DNA from: an uncultured Oscillospiraceae bacterium
GTDB taxonomy: Bacteria; Bacillota; Clostridia; Oscillospirales; Ruminococcaceae
DNA length: 10,225 nucleotides
Assembly (NCBI GenBank): GCA_958427155.1
Contig: CAUABB010000038.1
Coordinates: forward strand, 1 to 10,225
Direction of reading: 5' to 3'
A program made the translations under genes and the position numbers. Positions 1 to 5,335 of the stretch are shown here, in pieces. The notes beneath the pieces were generated by a model. It made no database searches. It had not been told where the DNA came from and was given only the letters and a program-made list of their open reading frames with translations. Numbering within the stretch: position 1 is the stretch's first letter; each line of letters opens with the position of its first letter.

Positions 1-6
1 AAATAT

Positions 7-20
7 TAAAGAAATTATTT
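7..20. repeat. Direct repeat, left copy (TAAAGAAATTATTT)
   Basis: This 14-bp sequence recurs exactly at 2267-2280, just beyond the second recombinase gene, so the two copies bracket the recombinase pair about 2.26 kb apart. Outside the 14 bp only about half of the next six bases agree. It could be an attachment-site or target-duplication remnant, but it is AT-only apart from one G, so chance is possible. Confidence 0.4.
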
Positions 21-46
21 ACCTCCTTTCGTTTATATCTTATAAT
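18..46 (+). promoter_or_regulatory. Probable promoter of the small serine recombinase
   Basis: A perfect TATAAT -10 box lies at 41-46. A TTTACC -35 box (four of six consensus bases) lies at 18-23, 17 bp upstream. Transcription would start near 53, giving a leader of under 30 nt that contains the ribosome binding site AGAGG (67-71), 9 nt before the ATG at 81. The -10 box sits inside a large dyad (22-71), suggesting that DNA-binding protein could control it. Confidence 0.6.
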
Positions 47-71
47 ATTATTATAGAAAAACGAAAAGAGG
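22..71. repeat. 50-bp interrupted palindrome over the recombinase promoter
   Basis: The arms CCTCCTTTCGTTTAT (22-36) and AAAAACGAAAAGAGG (57-71) are complementary at 13 of 15 positions. Around the same centre (46/47), 42-51 is a perfect 10-bp palindrome, ATAATATTAT. In all, 20 of 25 symmetric pairs match and the central dinucleotide is TA. The dyad covers the -10 box, the start point and the ribosome binding site. Resolvases of the Tn3 family bind inverted half-sites next to their own gene and cross over at a central dinucleotide, so this is a candidate recombinase binding or autoregulatory site; that role is inferred. Confidence 0.55.
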
Positions 72-80
72 CATTTCTAT

Positions 81-668
81 ATGATTTACGGATATGCGAG
101 ATGTTCAACAAATGAATCTATGCAAGATATTGACCGGCAGATTCAGGAACTGAAACAACAGGGTGCAAAAGATAAAACCATCTATCGGGAATATGAGAGC
201 GGGACAAAGACCAATCGGGCAGAATTACAAAAGCTTCTTGATATTGTAAAACCCGGCGACACCATTTTAGCAACAGAAGTCAGCCGAATTACCCGCAGTA
301 CCAAACAGCTTTGTGATATCATAGAGTTGGCAAAGAACCGGAAAATAAAGCTTGTTTTAGGCTCTTTTGTGGTGGATTGCCGGAAAGAGCTTGACCCTAT
401 GACTGAGGGAATGCTGAAAATGATGGGTGTCTTTGCCGAACTGGAACGGAATATGATAAGCCAGCGAGTAAAAAGCGGTATGGAGAATGCCAAATCCAAA
501 GGGAAAGCGATTGGGCGGCCTGCGGTCACAGCCGACGATATTCCCGCTATTTTCTATCGGCATTATCCGAAATACCAAAAGGGCGAAATCAACAAAAAAG
601 AGTTTTCAAGGCTCTGTTCCCTGTCTTATCCGACGATTTATAAATACCTTCGGATTGTTGAGGGTTAA
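81..668 (+). CDS. Small serine recombinase (resolvase/invertase family)
   Basis: A 195-residue site-specific recombinase that would cut DNA through a serine-phosphate linkage and resolve or invert segments between short sites. The N-terminal catalytic domain (about 1-125) begins YARCST, giving Arg7 and nucleophile Ser9; the second arginine cluster is SRITR (Arg69, Arg72). A long E-helix (about 118-140, AELERNMISQRV) leads to the GRP hinge at 145-147 and a C-terminal helix-turn-helix (about 165-190). This is the usual length and order for Tn3/Hin-type enzymes, and no key residue is missing. The ATG has AGAGG 9 nt upstream. The large recombinase gene starts 20 bp after its stop, so the two are probably co-transcribed. 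Base composition is AT-rich like its partner and unlike the genes to the right, consistent with acquisition on a mobile element. Whether it resolves, inverts or regulates cannot be told here. Confidence 0.93.
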   Translation: MIYGYARCSTNESMQDIDRQIQELKQQGAKDKTIYREYESGTKTNRAELQKLLDIVKPGDTILATEVSRITRSTKQLCDIIELAKNRKIKLVLGSFVVDCRKELDPMTEGMLKMMGVFAELERNMISQRVKSGMENAKSKGKAIGRPAVTADDIPAIFYRHYPKYQKGEINKKEFSRLCSLSYPTIYKYLRIVEG

Positions 669-688
669 AGTATTAGGAAGGTGCGAAA

Positions 689-2239
689 ATGAACGTTGTA
701 ATTTATGCTCGTTACTCAGACAGTAAACAGCGAGAAGAATCCATTGAAGGCCAATTAAAAGTATGCTGTGACTATGCCGAAAAAGAGGGCTATAACATTA
801 TTGGGGAATACATAGACAGAGCGATTAGTGCAAAAACAGATGACAGGCCACAATTCCAGCGCATGATTCGTGACAGTAGCAAAAAATTTTTTCAAGGAAT
901 TATTGTTTACCAGTTAGACCGCTTTGCTCGAAATAGATATGACAGTGCACACTATAAACATATTCTGAAAAAGAATGGCGTTACTGTTATTAGTGCGAGA
1001 GAAACCATAACCGATGATGCAAGCGGTATTTTGGTTGAGGCCATGCTGGAAGGTATGGCTGAATATTATTCCGTAGAGCTTTCACAGAAAGTAACCCGTG
1101 GAATGAATATCAATGCAGAAAAAGGACTTTCAAATGGTGGGACTACTCCATTAGGCTATCGCATTGAAAATAAACGTTATGTACTTGATGAAGAACGTGC
1201 CCCCATAGTTCGGGAAATTTTCGCAAAGTATGCTGATGATTGGAGTATGAAGAAAATTTGTGACAGTTTGAATGAAAGACATATAACAACGGCACAGGGG
1301 ACATCTTTCAATAAAAATTCTTTACATACCATGTTGAAAAATAGAAAATACTTAGGGATTTATATATATAACGGTCATGAAATTCCGGGCGGAATGCCGC
1401 AGATAATTAATAAAGACCTTTTTGATAAAGTACAGGAAAAAATGATAGCAAATAAAAAAGCTCCTGCGCGTGCAAGAGCAAAAGCGGAATATATCCTTTC
1501 GGGAAAATTATTTTGCGGTTACTGTAAAGAAAAAATGACAGGACACAGCAGTAATCAAATCAGTAAAAAAGGTGTGATATTCAACTATTACAAATGCAAA
1601 AATTCCGGAAAAGGCAAAACCTGTAACAAGAAGATGGTGCATAAAGACTATATTGAAGATATTGTAGTAAATGAATGCCGAAAACTTCTTACACCGCAGA
1701 ATATCCGCAAGATTGCAAAAGAAGTGGTTAAAATTGCTTTAAGCATGGACGACCGTTCCGAAATGAAACGTCTGGAAAGTCTGATTCAAAAAGCACAGGA
1801 AGAAAAATCAAATCAAATGGCCTCTCTTCGTGCCTGTAAAGATGATACGATTCGGGAAATGATATTTGAGGACTTAGGGAAAATAGGGGCTGATATAAAA
1901 GAGCTGGAAAAGCAGCTTGAAGTTGAAAAAGCAAGACATTACGTTATGACAGAACAACAGGTTATCGCTCATCTTACAAAATTAACAAATGGTGATATTC
2001 GTGATAAGACCTATCGAAAGTCGTTAATTCGGCTGTTTGTCAACAAAATCTTTCTGTACGATGATAGAATCACTATAACTTTTAATACAGGTGATGAAGA
2101 AACTACAATCACCGATGTTTTACTTTCAAAAATTGAAAATGGCTTATCGGGGAAAAATCTTTGTGTATTAAACAATGCGGTTCACCAGCAAACAGCCTGT
2201 CCGTTTCGGACAGGCTGTTTGGTTTTTGGGGCAAATTGA
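689..2239 (+). CDS. Large serine recombinase (integrase/transposase type)
   Basis: A 516-residue large serine recombinase, the class that integrates and excises phages and transposons such as Tn4451/Tn5397. The catalytic domain (about 1-145) starts VIYARYS with Arg8 and nucleophile Ser10, and has DRFAR (Arg78, Arg81). A recombinase domain follows (about 150-255). A zinc-ribbon domain carries Cys276, Cys279, Cys303 and Cys312. A charged coiled-coil stretch lies at about 353-418, as expected for the motif that mediates synapsis and directionality. The ATG is preceded by AGGAAGG (675-681) with 7 nt spacing. The last residues, roughly 501-511, are encoded by a perfect hairpin that resembles a terminator, so the natural C-terminus may have been replaced or extended. 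The gene lies just downstream of the small serine recombinase. The attachment site is expected close to one end of this gene pair, but which element it moves is not visible. Confidence 0.93.
   Translation: MNVVIYARYSDSKQREESIEGQLKVCCDYAEKEGYNIIGEYIDRAISAKTDDRPQFQRMIRDSSKKFFQGIIVYQLDRFARNRYDSAHYKHILKKNGVTVISARETITDDASGILVEAMLEGMAEYYSVELSQKVTRGMNINAEKGLSNGGTTPLGYRIENKRYVLDEERAPIVREIFAKYADDWSMKKICDSLNERHITTAQGTSFNKNSLHTMLKNRKYLGIYIYNGHEIPGGMPQIINKDLFDKVQEKMIANKKAPARARAKAEYILSGKLFCGYCKEKMTGHSSNQISKKGVIFNYYKCKNSGKGKTCNKKMVHKDYIEDIVVNECRKLLTPQNIRKIAKEVVKIALSMDDRSEMKRLESLIQKAQEEKSNQMASLRACKDDTIREMIFEDLGKIGADIKELEKQLEVEKARHYVMTEQQVIAHLTKLTNGDIRDKTYRKSLIRLFVNKIFLYDDRITITFNTGDEETTITDVLLSKIENGLSGKNLCVLNNAVHQQTACPFRTGCLVFGAN
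2190..2225 (+). terminator. Intrinsic terminator overlapping the recombinase 3' end
   Basis: A perfect 14-bp stem is formed by AAACAGCCTGTCCG (2190-2203) and CGGACAGGCTGTTT (2207-2220) with a TTT loop. Including the T-rich end of the stem, it continues TTTGGTTTTT. It lies entirely within the reading frame of the large recombinase, whose stop is at 2237-2239. It is the only obvious terminator for the recombinase pair. Confidence 0.75.
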
Positions 2240-2266
2240 AATTTCTTAAATTAGGATACAATAAAA

Positions 2267-2280
2267 TAAAGAAATTATTT
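2267..2280. repeat. Direct repeat, right copy (TAAAGAAATTATTT)
   Basis: Exact copy of the 14-bp sequence at 7-20. It lies 27 bp after the stop of the large recombinase and immediately left of a long hairpin (2287-2332). It may mark the right boundary of the recombinase module, but no flanking copy of the undisrupted site is available to test this. Confidence 0.4.
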
Positions 2281-2286
2281 TTTATT

Positions 2287-2332
2287 GATAATAATCCCCC
2301 TAGCTCTTTAAACGGAGTGGAGGGTTATTATC
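2287..2332. repeat. Long imperfect hairpin between recombinase and hydrolase genes
   Basis: GATAATAA (2287-2294) pairs perfectly with TTATTATC (2325-2332). The inner C-rich and G-rich arms (about 2296-2306 and 2314-2324) also pair, with a mismatch and small bulges, around a short loop of about TTTAAAC. It starts 14 nt beyond the hydrolase stop on that gene's 3' side. On neither strand is it followed by a clean T-tract, so it is a weak candidate terminator and could instead be a palindromic intergenic element. Confidence 0.5.
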
Positions 2333-2345
2333 CAAATACTGCAAG

Positions 2346-3008
2346 TTAAAAATAAAATGAGGTCCATTTTCCTTTGTAAATACAACAGGGCAGCGAAGGG
2401 TGTTTTTCTCCTTTTAGCTCTCCTCGCTTTAAAGAAAGCGCATCTTCCAGGCATTGTTTTATGCTGTCCGCCGGCAGCGGATACTCATTGTGGCAGGGAA
2501 TCACCGTTTCGACGCCTGGCAAAGCGCAGAGTTTTTGCAGGCTTTTTAGGTATAAGTCCAGGTTTCGGTGAGAGCCAAACATATAGATTGGTCCGGGAAT
2601 CTGTATGGAATCGCCGGGAAGGAGAATCCGATTCTTTTTGTCCCAAAGAGCGATACTTCCGTAGGTGTGACCGGGTATTTCGATCACTTTAAAGGAATAG
2701 CTTCCTACTTCGAAAATATCATTTTCTTTTACTGGATGCATGACAATATCCGCCTGGACCAGCGTCATGTCCTTTTGATGAATATAGCATTCTTTAAAAT
2801 TCGTGAGCCCCTCGGCGTGATCCGAATCTCCGTGGGTAAGGATTATAGTTGGATTAGTTTCTGTCAGCTGTTTTACGGCATCTGCCACGCCGCTGTTTGA
2901 GAAGCCGGTATCGATTAAAAGAGATTGTTCTTTTCCAATAATCAGAAATTGCCATACACCGCCGTTATCCAAAATATAAAAGTTGTCCCGATACTGCTTA
3001 ATGTTCAT
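2346..3008 (-). CDS. MBL-fold metallo-hydrolase
   Basis: A 220-residue metallo-beta-lactamase-fold hydrolase. From the ATG at 3008, the metal-binding motif THGDSDH gives His59, Asp61, Asp63 and His64. Further ligands are GHTYGS (His114), LPGDS (Asp133) and IPCHNEYP (His173). The second motif position is Asp rather than the usual His of HxHxDH, a variant also seen in this broad superfamily. I chose 3008 because GGGG lies just upstream, whereas the in-frame ATG at 3026 has no ribosome binding site; the longer form would be 226 residues. No signal peptide is seen, so it is probably cytoplasmic. The substrate is unknown: relatives include glyoxalase II-type thioesterases and many uncharacterised hydrolases, and nothing suggests antibiotic resistance. 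It is transcribed alone from a consensus promoter and faces the recombinases tail to tail. Confidence 0.88.
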   Translation of the reverse strand: MNIKQYRDNFYILDNGGVWQFLIIGKEQSLLIDTGFSNSGVADAVKQLTETNPTIILTHGDSDHAEGLTNFKECYIHQKDMTLVQADIVMHPVKENDIFEVGSYSFKVIEIPGHTYGSIALWDKKNRILLPGDSIQIPGPIYMFGSHRNLDLYLKSLQKLCALPGVETVIPCHNEYPLPADSIKQCLEDALSLKRGELKGEKHPSLPCCIYKGKWTSFYF

Positions 3009-3066
3009 TTTTCCCCAACCATTCATTTTGTTTTTGAAGAAAACTATAGTTTTTTTATCAAAGTCT

Positions 3067-3085
3067 CTCTATTTTAATTATAGAG
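3067..3085. repeat. Inverted repeat over the hydrolase -10 box
   Basis: CTCTAT (3067-3072) and ATAGAG (3080-3085) form a 6-bp inverted repeat with a 7-bp AT spacer that includes most of the TATAAT box. Its position fits an operator where a repressor would block polymerase. The arms are short, so the regulatory reading is tentative. Confidence 0.35.
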
Positions 3086-3106
3086 GGGCACCGGTAAGGA
3101 TGTCAA
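3077..3106 (-). promoter_or_regulatory. Consensus promoter of the MBL-fold hydrolase
   Basis: On the - strand a perfect TTGACA -35 (3101-3106) and a perfect TATAAT -10 (3077-3082) are separated by 18 bp. Transcription would start near 3070, leaving a leader of about 60 nt before the ATG at 3008. The -10 box is embedded in an inverted repeat (3067-3085). Confidence 0.8.
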
Positions 3107-3335
3107 TGAGATTTGCTAACGATAAAGTTGCGGTGCAAAAGGGCTAAAGAATTATAAAAAGCGCAGAATTCCGACATTTTCCGCTAAATTTGAGTTGTAA
3201 AACAGATCTAGTCCGATATCAGTATAAAAATAAAAGCAGCTGATATTGAAGTCAATATCGAATTAGGTTCAGTGCTGTACTGTGAAGTGGTTGTAATTTT
3301 GTGATAGGCTGAAAGATCGTAAGCCGTTTATTTGG
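3107..3335. other. Non-coding stretch with two competing inverted repeats
   Basis: No convincing reading frame or RNA gene is seen. GATATTGA (3242-3249) and TCAATATC (3252-3259) form a perfect 8-bp dyad with an AG centre. ATATCAG (3216-3222) can instead pair with CTGATAT (3240-3246), which overlaps the first dyad. A -10-like TATAAA lies between the arms of the second pair. Function unknown. Confidence 0.35.
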
Positions 3336-3367
3336 AAAACAAAAAAGCCTCAACACGTATTGAGACT
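3336..3367 (-). terminator. Intrinsic terminator (- strand)
   Basis: On the - strand AGTCTCAA (3367-3360) pairs with TTGAGGCT (3353-3346), including one G-T wobble, and is followed by TTTTTTGTTTT. It is the last of a series of - strand terminators and would end any transcript coming from the 3368-3515 interval. Confidence 0.65.
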
Positions 3368-3515
3368 CTTAGCTGAAAACAGGGTATAAACACAGACAAA
3401 ATGCCATCTTCAATGGACGCGTCTAAAAGTATTCAGATCACGGATTGGCTTCAAGTTCTACCTGCCAAAAGGGAACAAAAAGATGCCGCTTCAAACGTGG
3501 GTCTCTCTGTTTGAA
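3368..3515 (-). ncRNA. Candidate structured RNA ending in a terminator
   Basis: No protein gene is visible. On the - strand the interval holds successive hairpins: TTCAAAC/GTTTGAA (3509-3515 with 3490-3496), TTGGC/GCCAA (3464-3468 with 3445-3449), and AGAC/GTCT enclosing CCAT/ATGG (3421-3424 and 3413-3416 with 3404-3407 and 3394-3397). It then runs into the terminator at 3336-3367. A good promoter directly upstream is not visible, so it may be a processed read-through product, an intergenic repeat or non-functional. I do not recognise a known RNA family. Confidence 0.2.
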
Positions 3516-3555
3516 CAAAAGAAAAAGCCCCGAACGCGTCTTGCGCGTCGAGGCT
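3516..3555 (-). terminator. Intrinsic terminator (- strand), GC-rich stem
   Basis: On the - strand AGCCTCGACGCG (3555-3544) pairs with CGCGTTCGGGGCT (3538-3526) through 12 pairs with one T bulge and one wobble, over a 5-nt loop, and is followed by TTTTTCTTTT. The wobble and T-tract fix the strand. The stem and its A-rich flank resemble the terminator at 3336-3367, and the adjoining 40 bp are also loosely similar. Confidence 0.7.
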
Positions 3556-3574
3556 ATCGACTGTTTTTAGGGGC

Positions 3575-3600
3575 TAAAAAAGACGCCGCGTTAATCGGCG
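3575..3600 (-). terminator. Short GC-rich terminator-like hairpin (- strand)
   Basis: On the - strand CGCCG (3600-3596) pairs with CGGCG (3588-3584) over a 7-nt loop, followed by TCTTTTTTA. It lies between the tRNA terminator and the larger hairpin at 3516-3555. The stem is only 5 bp, so activity is uncertain. Confidence 0.4.
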
Positions 3601-3610
3601 GGATAATAAA

Positions 3611-3653
3611 ACAAAAAAATAACGCTGAATCCAAAATAAGTTGGATCCAGCGT
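3611..3653 (-). terminator. Intrinsic terminator of tRNA-Pro
   Basis: On the - strand ACGCTGGATCCAA (3653-3641) pairs with TTGGATTCAGCGT (3634-3622) through 13 pairs including one G-T wobble, over a 6-nt loop, followed by a T-rich tract TATTTTTTTGTTTT. It begins 5 nt after the encoded CCA end of the tRNA. Confidence 0.85.
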
Positions 3654-3658
3654 CACGC

Positions 3659-3735
3659 TGGTCGAGGTGACAGGACTTGAACCTGCGGCCTCTGCGTCCC
3701 GAACGCAGCGCTCTACCAAACTGAGCCACACCTCG
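3659..3735 (-). tRNA. tRNA-Pro (anticodon CGG)
   Basis: A 77-nt cloverleaf with all parts present: acceptor stem CGAGGTG/CACCTCG, D-arm GCTC/GAGC, anticodon stem CTGCG/CGCAG with loop TTCGGGA (anticodon CGG, reading CCG), 5-nt variable loop, and T-arm with TTCAAGT loop closed by GCAGG/CCTGT. The discriminator is A and the CCA end is encoded. The C1-G72 pair and A73 fit bacterial proline tRNAs. It is a single-gene unit with its own promoter about 30 bp upstream and an intrinsic terminator immediately downstream. No duplication of its 3' end was found in the window, so it is not obviously an integration target. Confidence 0.96.
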
Positions 3736-3763
3736 AATAATCTTTTTCAAAAGGTACTTAAAT

Positions 3764-3792
3764 ATTATACTTATGAAGATAAAAATTGTCAA
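3764..3792 (-). promoter_or_regulatory. Consensus promoter of tRNA-Pro
   Basis: On the - strand a perfect TTGACA (3787-3792) and a perfect TATAAT (3764-3769) are separated by 17 bp. Transcription would begin about 20 nt before the mature tRNA end at 3735. Such ideal boxes are typical of stable RNA genes. Confidence 0.88.
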
Positions 3793-3845
3793 GGGGGATT
3801 AAGATATTTTTCAAGGGTTTCGGAAAGGGAAAATTTAAAAGAAAA

Positions 3846-3879
3846 GATAAAAAGGCCTCTGAAAAGAGGCCTTTTTATC
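3846..3879 (-). terminator. Intrinsic terminator of gdhA (bidirectional shape)
   Basis: GATAAAAAGGCCTCT (3846-3860) and AGAGGCCTTTTTATC (3865-3879) form a perfect 15-bp stem with a GAAA/TTTC loop. On the - strand the stem ends in a T-tract 14 nt after the gdhA stop. The symmetric A/T ends mean it could also stop + strand transcription. Confidence 0.88.
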
Positions 3880-3892
3880 TTATAACTTCACT

Positions 3893-5224
3893 TTAGATAA
3901 TGCCTTGAGCGAGCATTGTATCCGCAACCTTTTTAAAGCCGGCGATGTTTGCACCAACAACAAAGTTATCCTCTGCATTAAATTCTTTTGCAGCGGCGGA
4001 CATGTTGCGATAAATATTAACCATAATATTCTTAAGCCGCTCGTCAACCTCTTCTGCAGTCCAACTCAGGCGGAGGCTGTTTTGGCTCATTTCAAGTGCG
4101 GAGGTTGCGACACCACCCGCATTTGCCGCTTTACCCGGCGCAAACAGAATCTTGTTTGCGAGGAACACGTTGGTCGCTTCAATGGTAGAAGGCATATTAG
4201 CACCTTCTGCGACTGCAATAACTCCATTTTTCACCAACGCCTTTGCGTCATCTTCATTGAGCTCGTTCTGGGTAGCACAGGGGAATGCAAGGTCGCATTT
4301 AATGTTCCAGATGCCTTTTCCCTCAGTGTATTTCGCATTAGGACGATAAGCAAGGTAATCTTTTACCCGTCCGCGTTTAACCTCTTTGATCTCTTTAATT
4401 GCAGCAAGATCAATTCCTTCTTCATCATAAATATAACCGTTGGAATCGCTCATGGCCACAACTTTTGCACCCAACTGCTGAAGCTTCTGAACAGCGTAGA
4501 TCGCAACGTTACCAGAACCGGAAACAACGCAGGTTTTTCCAGAGATTTCAATTCCGTGATCTTTGAGCATCTCCTCAGTTAGATAAATTAAACCGTAACC
4601 GGTCGCTTCGGTGCGGATCAGAGAACCGCCATATGTCAGACCTTTTCCGGTAAGAACGCCTTCGTACAGGTTTTTGATCCGTTTGTACTGGCCGAACATA
4701 AAACCAATTTCACGTCCGCCCACGCCGATATCACCAGCCGGAACATCAGTGTCCGCGCCGATATGGCGGGAGAGCTCGGTCATAAAGCTCTGGCAGAAAG
4801 CCATGACTTCACGGTCAGATTTACCTTTAGGATCAAAATCGGAACCACCTTTACCGCCACCGATTGGCAGACCGGTCAGGGAGTTTTTAAAGATCTGCTC
4901 AAAACCGAGGAATTTAATGATGCCAAGATTGACAGAAGGATGGAACCGCAAACCACCTTTATAAGGGCCGATTGCACTGTTAAATTGGACACGATAACCT
5001 TTGTTGACCTGAACTTTGCCGTTGTCATCAACCCAGGGAACACGGAACATGATGATTCTTTCCGGTTCAACTAGCCGCTCTAAAAGGCCAACTTCCTGAT
5101 ATTTTGGATTTTTTTCTACCACCGGTGCGATAGAGTTCAAAACCTCAGTTGCCGCCTGATGAAACTCCGGTTGTCCGGGATTGCGGGCGATCAAGTCGCT
5201 CAGTACATCTTGCACATAGGACAT
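3893..5224 (-). CDS. gdhA: NADP-type glutamate dehydrogenase (hexameric)
   Basis: A 443-residue glutamate dehydrogenase that interconverts 2-oxoglutarate plus ammonium and glutamate, in the cytoplasm as a hexamer. The substrate domain has YKGGLRFHP (Lys89), FKN (Lys113), GGGKGGSDFDPKGKS (Lys125) and the catalytic aspartate in PAGD (Asp165). These positions equal the classical numbering of the Clostridium symbiosum enzyme, which strongly supports the ATG at 5224. The ribosome binding site AAGGAGG (5233-5239) also fits that start; an in-frame ATG at 5248 would add eight residues upstream of it and is not credible. The nucleotide domain has GSGNVA (about 236-241) and then SDSNG after the second strand; lack of an acidic residue at the end of that strand leans towards NADP, but cofactor choice is inferred. 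The gene stands alone with its own promoter and terminator and faces away from glyS. Confidence 0.96.
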   Translation of the reverse strand: MSYVQDVLSDLIARNPGQPEFHQAATEVLNSIAPVVEKNPKYQEVGLLERLVEPERIIMFRVPWVDDNGKVQVNKGYRVQFNSAIGPYKGGLRFHPSVNLGIIKFLGFEQIFKNSLTGLPIGGGKGGSDFDPKGKSDREVMAFCQSFMTELSRHIGADTDVPAGDIGVGGREIGFMFGQYKRIKNLYEGVLTGKGLTYGGSLIRTEATGYGLIYLTEEMLKDHGIEISGKTCVVSGSGNVAIYAVQKLQQLGAKVVAMSDSNGYIYDEEGIDLAAIKEIKEVKRGRVKDYLAYRPNAKYTEGKGIWNIKCDLAFPCATQNELNEDDAKALVKNGVIAVAEGANMPSTIEATNVFLANKILFAPGKAANAGGVATSALEMSQNSLRLSWTAEEVDERLKNIMVNIYRNMSAAAKEFNAEDNFVVGANIAGFKKVADTMLAQGII

Positions 5225-5232
5225 GTTGAATA

Positions 5233-5239
5233 CCTCCTT
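5233..5239 (-). promoter_or_regulatory. Ribosome binding site fixing the gdhA start
   Basis: AAGGAGG on the - strand lies 8 nt before the ATG at 5224 and downstream of the alternative ATG at 5248, so it selects the shorter 443-residue protein. Confidence 0.9.
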
Positions 5240-5292
5240 GTAATTCAAGCGCTTCGGATACGGCGGACGCCGCTTCCAGAGCCATTGCGTTT

Positions 5293-5321
5293 ATTATACC
5301 TTATTTAGGAAGCCATGACAA
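5293..5321 (-). promoter_or_regulatory. Promoter of gdhA
   Basis: On the - strand TTGTCA (5316-5321; five of six consensus bases) and a perfect TATAAT (5293-5298) are separated by 17 bp. The leader is about 60 nt and contains a short GC-rich inverted repeat but no recognisable riboswitch. Confidence 0.85.
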
Positions 5322-5335
5322 GAGAAAAATTGAAT

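Noticed and set aside
2357..2900. Short + strand open frames opposite the hydrolase gene
   Set aside because: They are antisense to the MBL-fold coding sequence, which has metal-binding motifs, a ribosome binding site and a promoter.
2346..3008. Beta-lactamase resistance gene
   Set aside because: The fold is shared, but there is no signal peptide and the metal motif has Asp in place of the second His, so a general hydrolase is the safer call.
3659..3735. tRNA-Pro as the integration site of the recombinase region
   Set aside because: No second copy of the tRNA 3' end is seen near the recombinases, they are over 1.4 kb away, and serine recombinases do not usually target tRNA genes.
3483..3885. 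Short + strand open frames around the tRNA gene
   Set aside because: They run through the tRNA-Pro gene and its terminators on the opposite strand; their sequence is explained by those RNA features.
3905..4582. A 225-residue open frame on the + strand inside gdhA
   Set aside because: It is antisense to a well-supported glutamate dehydrogenase with exact family residue spacing, and its translation shows no recognisable domain.
5225..5248. Longer gdhA start at 5248
   Set aside because: The AAGGAGG site lies between 5248 and 5224, and only the 5224 start places the catalytic residues at the classical positions 89, 113, 125 and 165.
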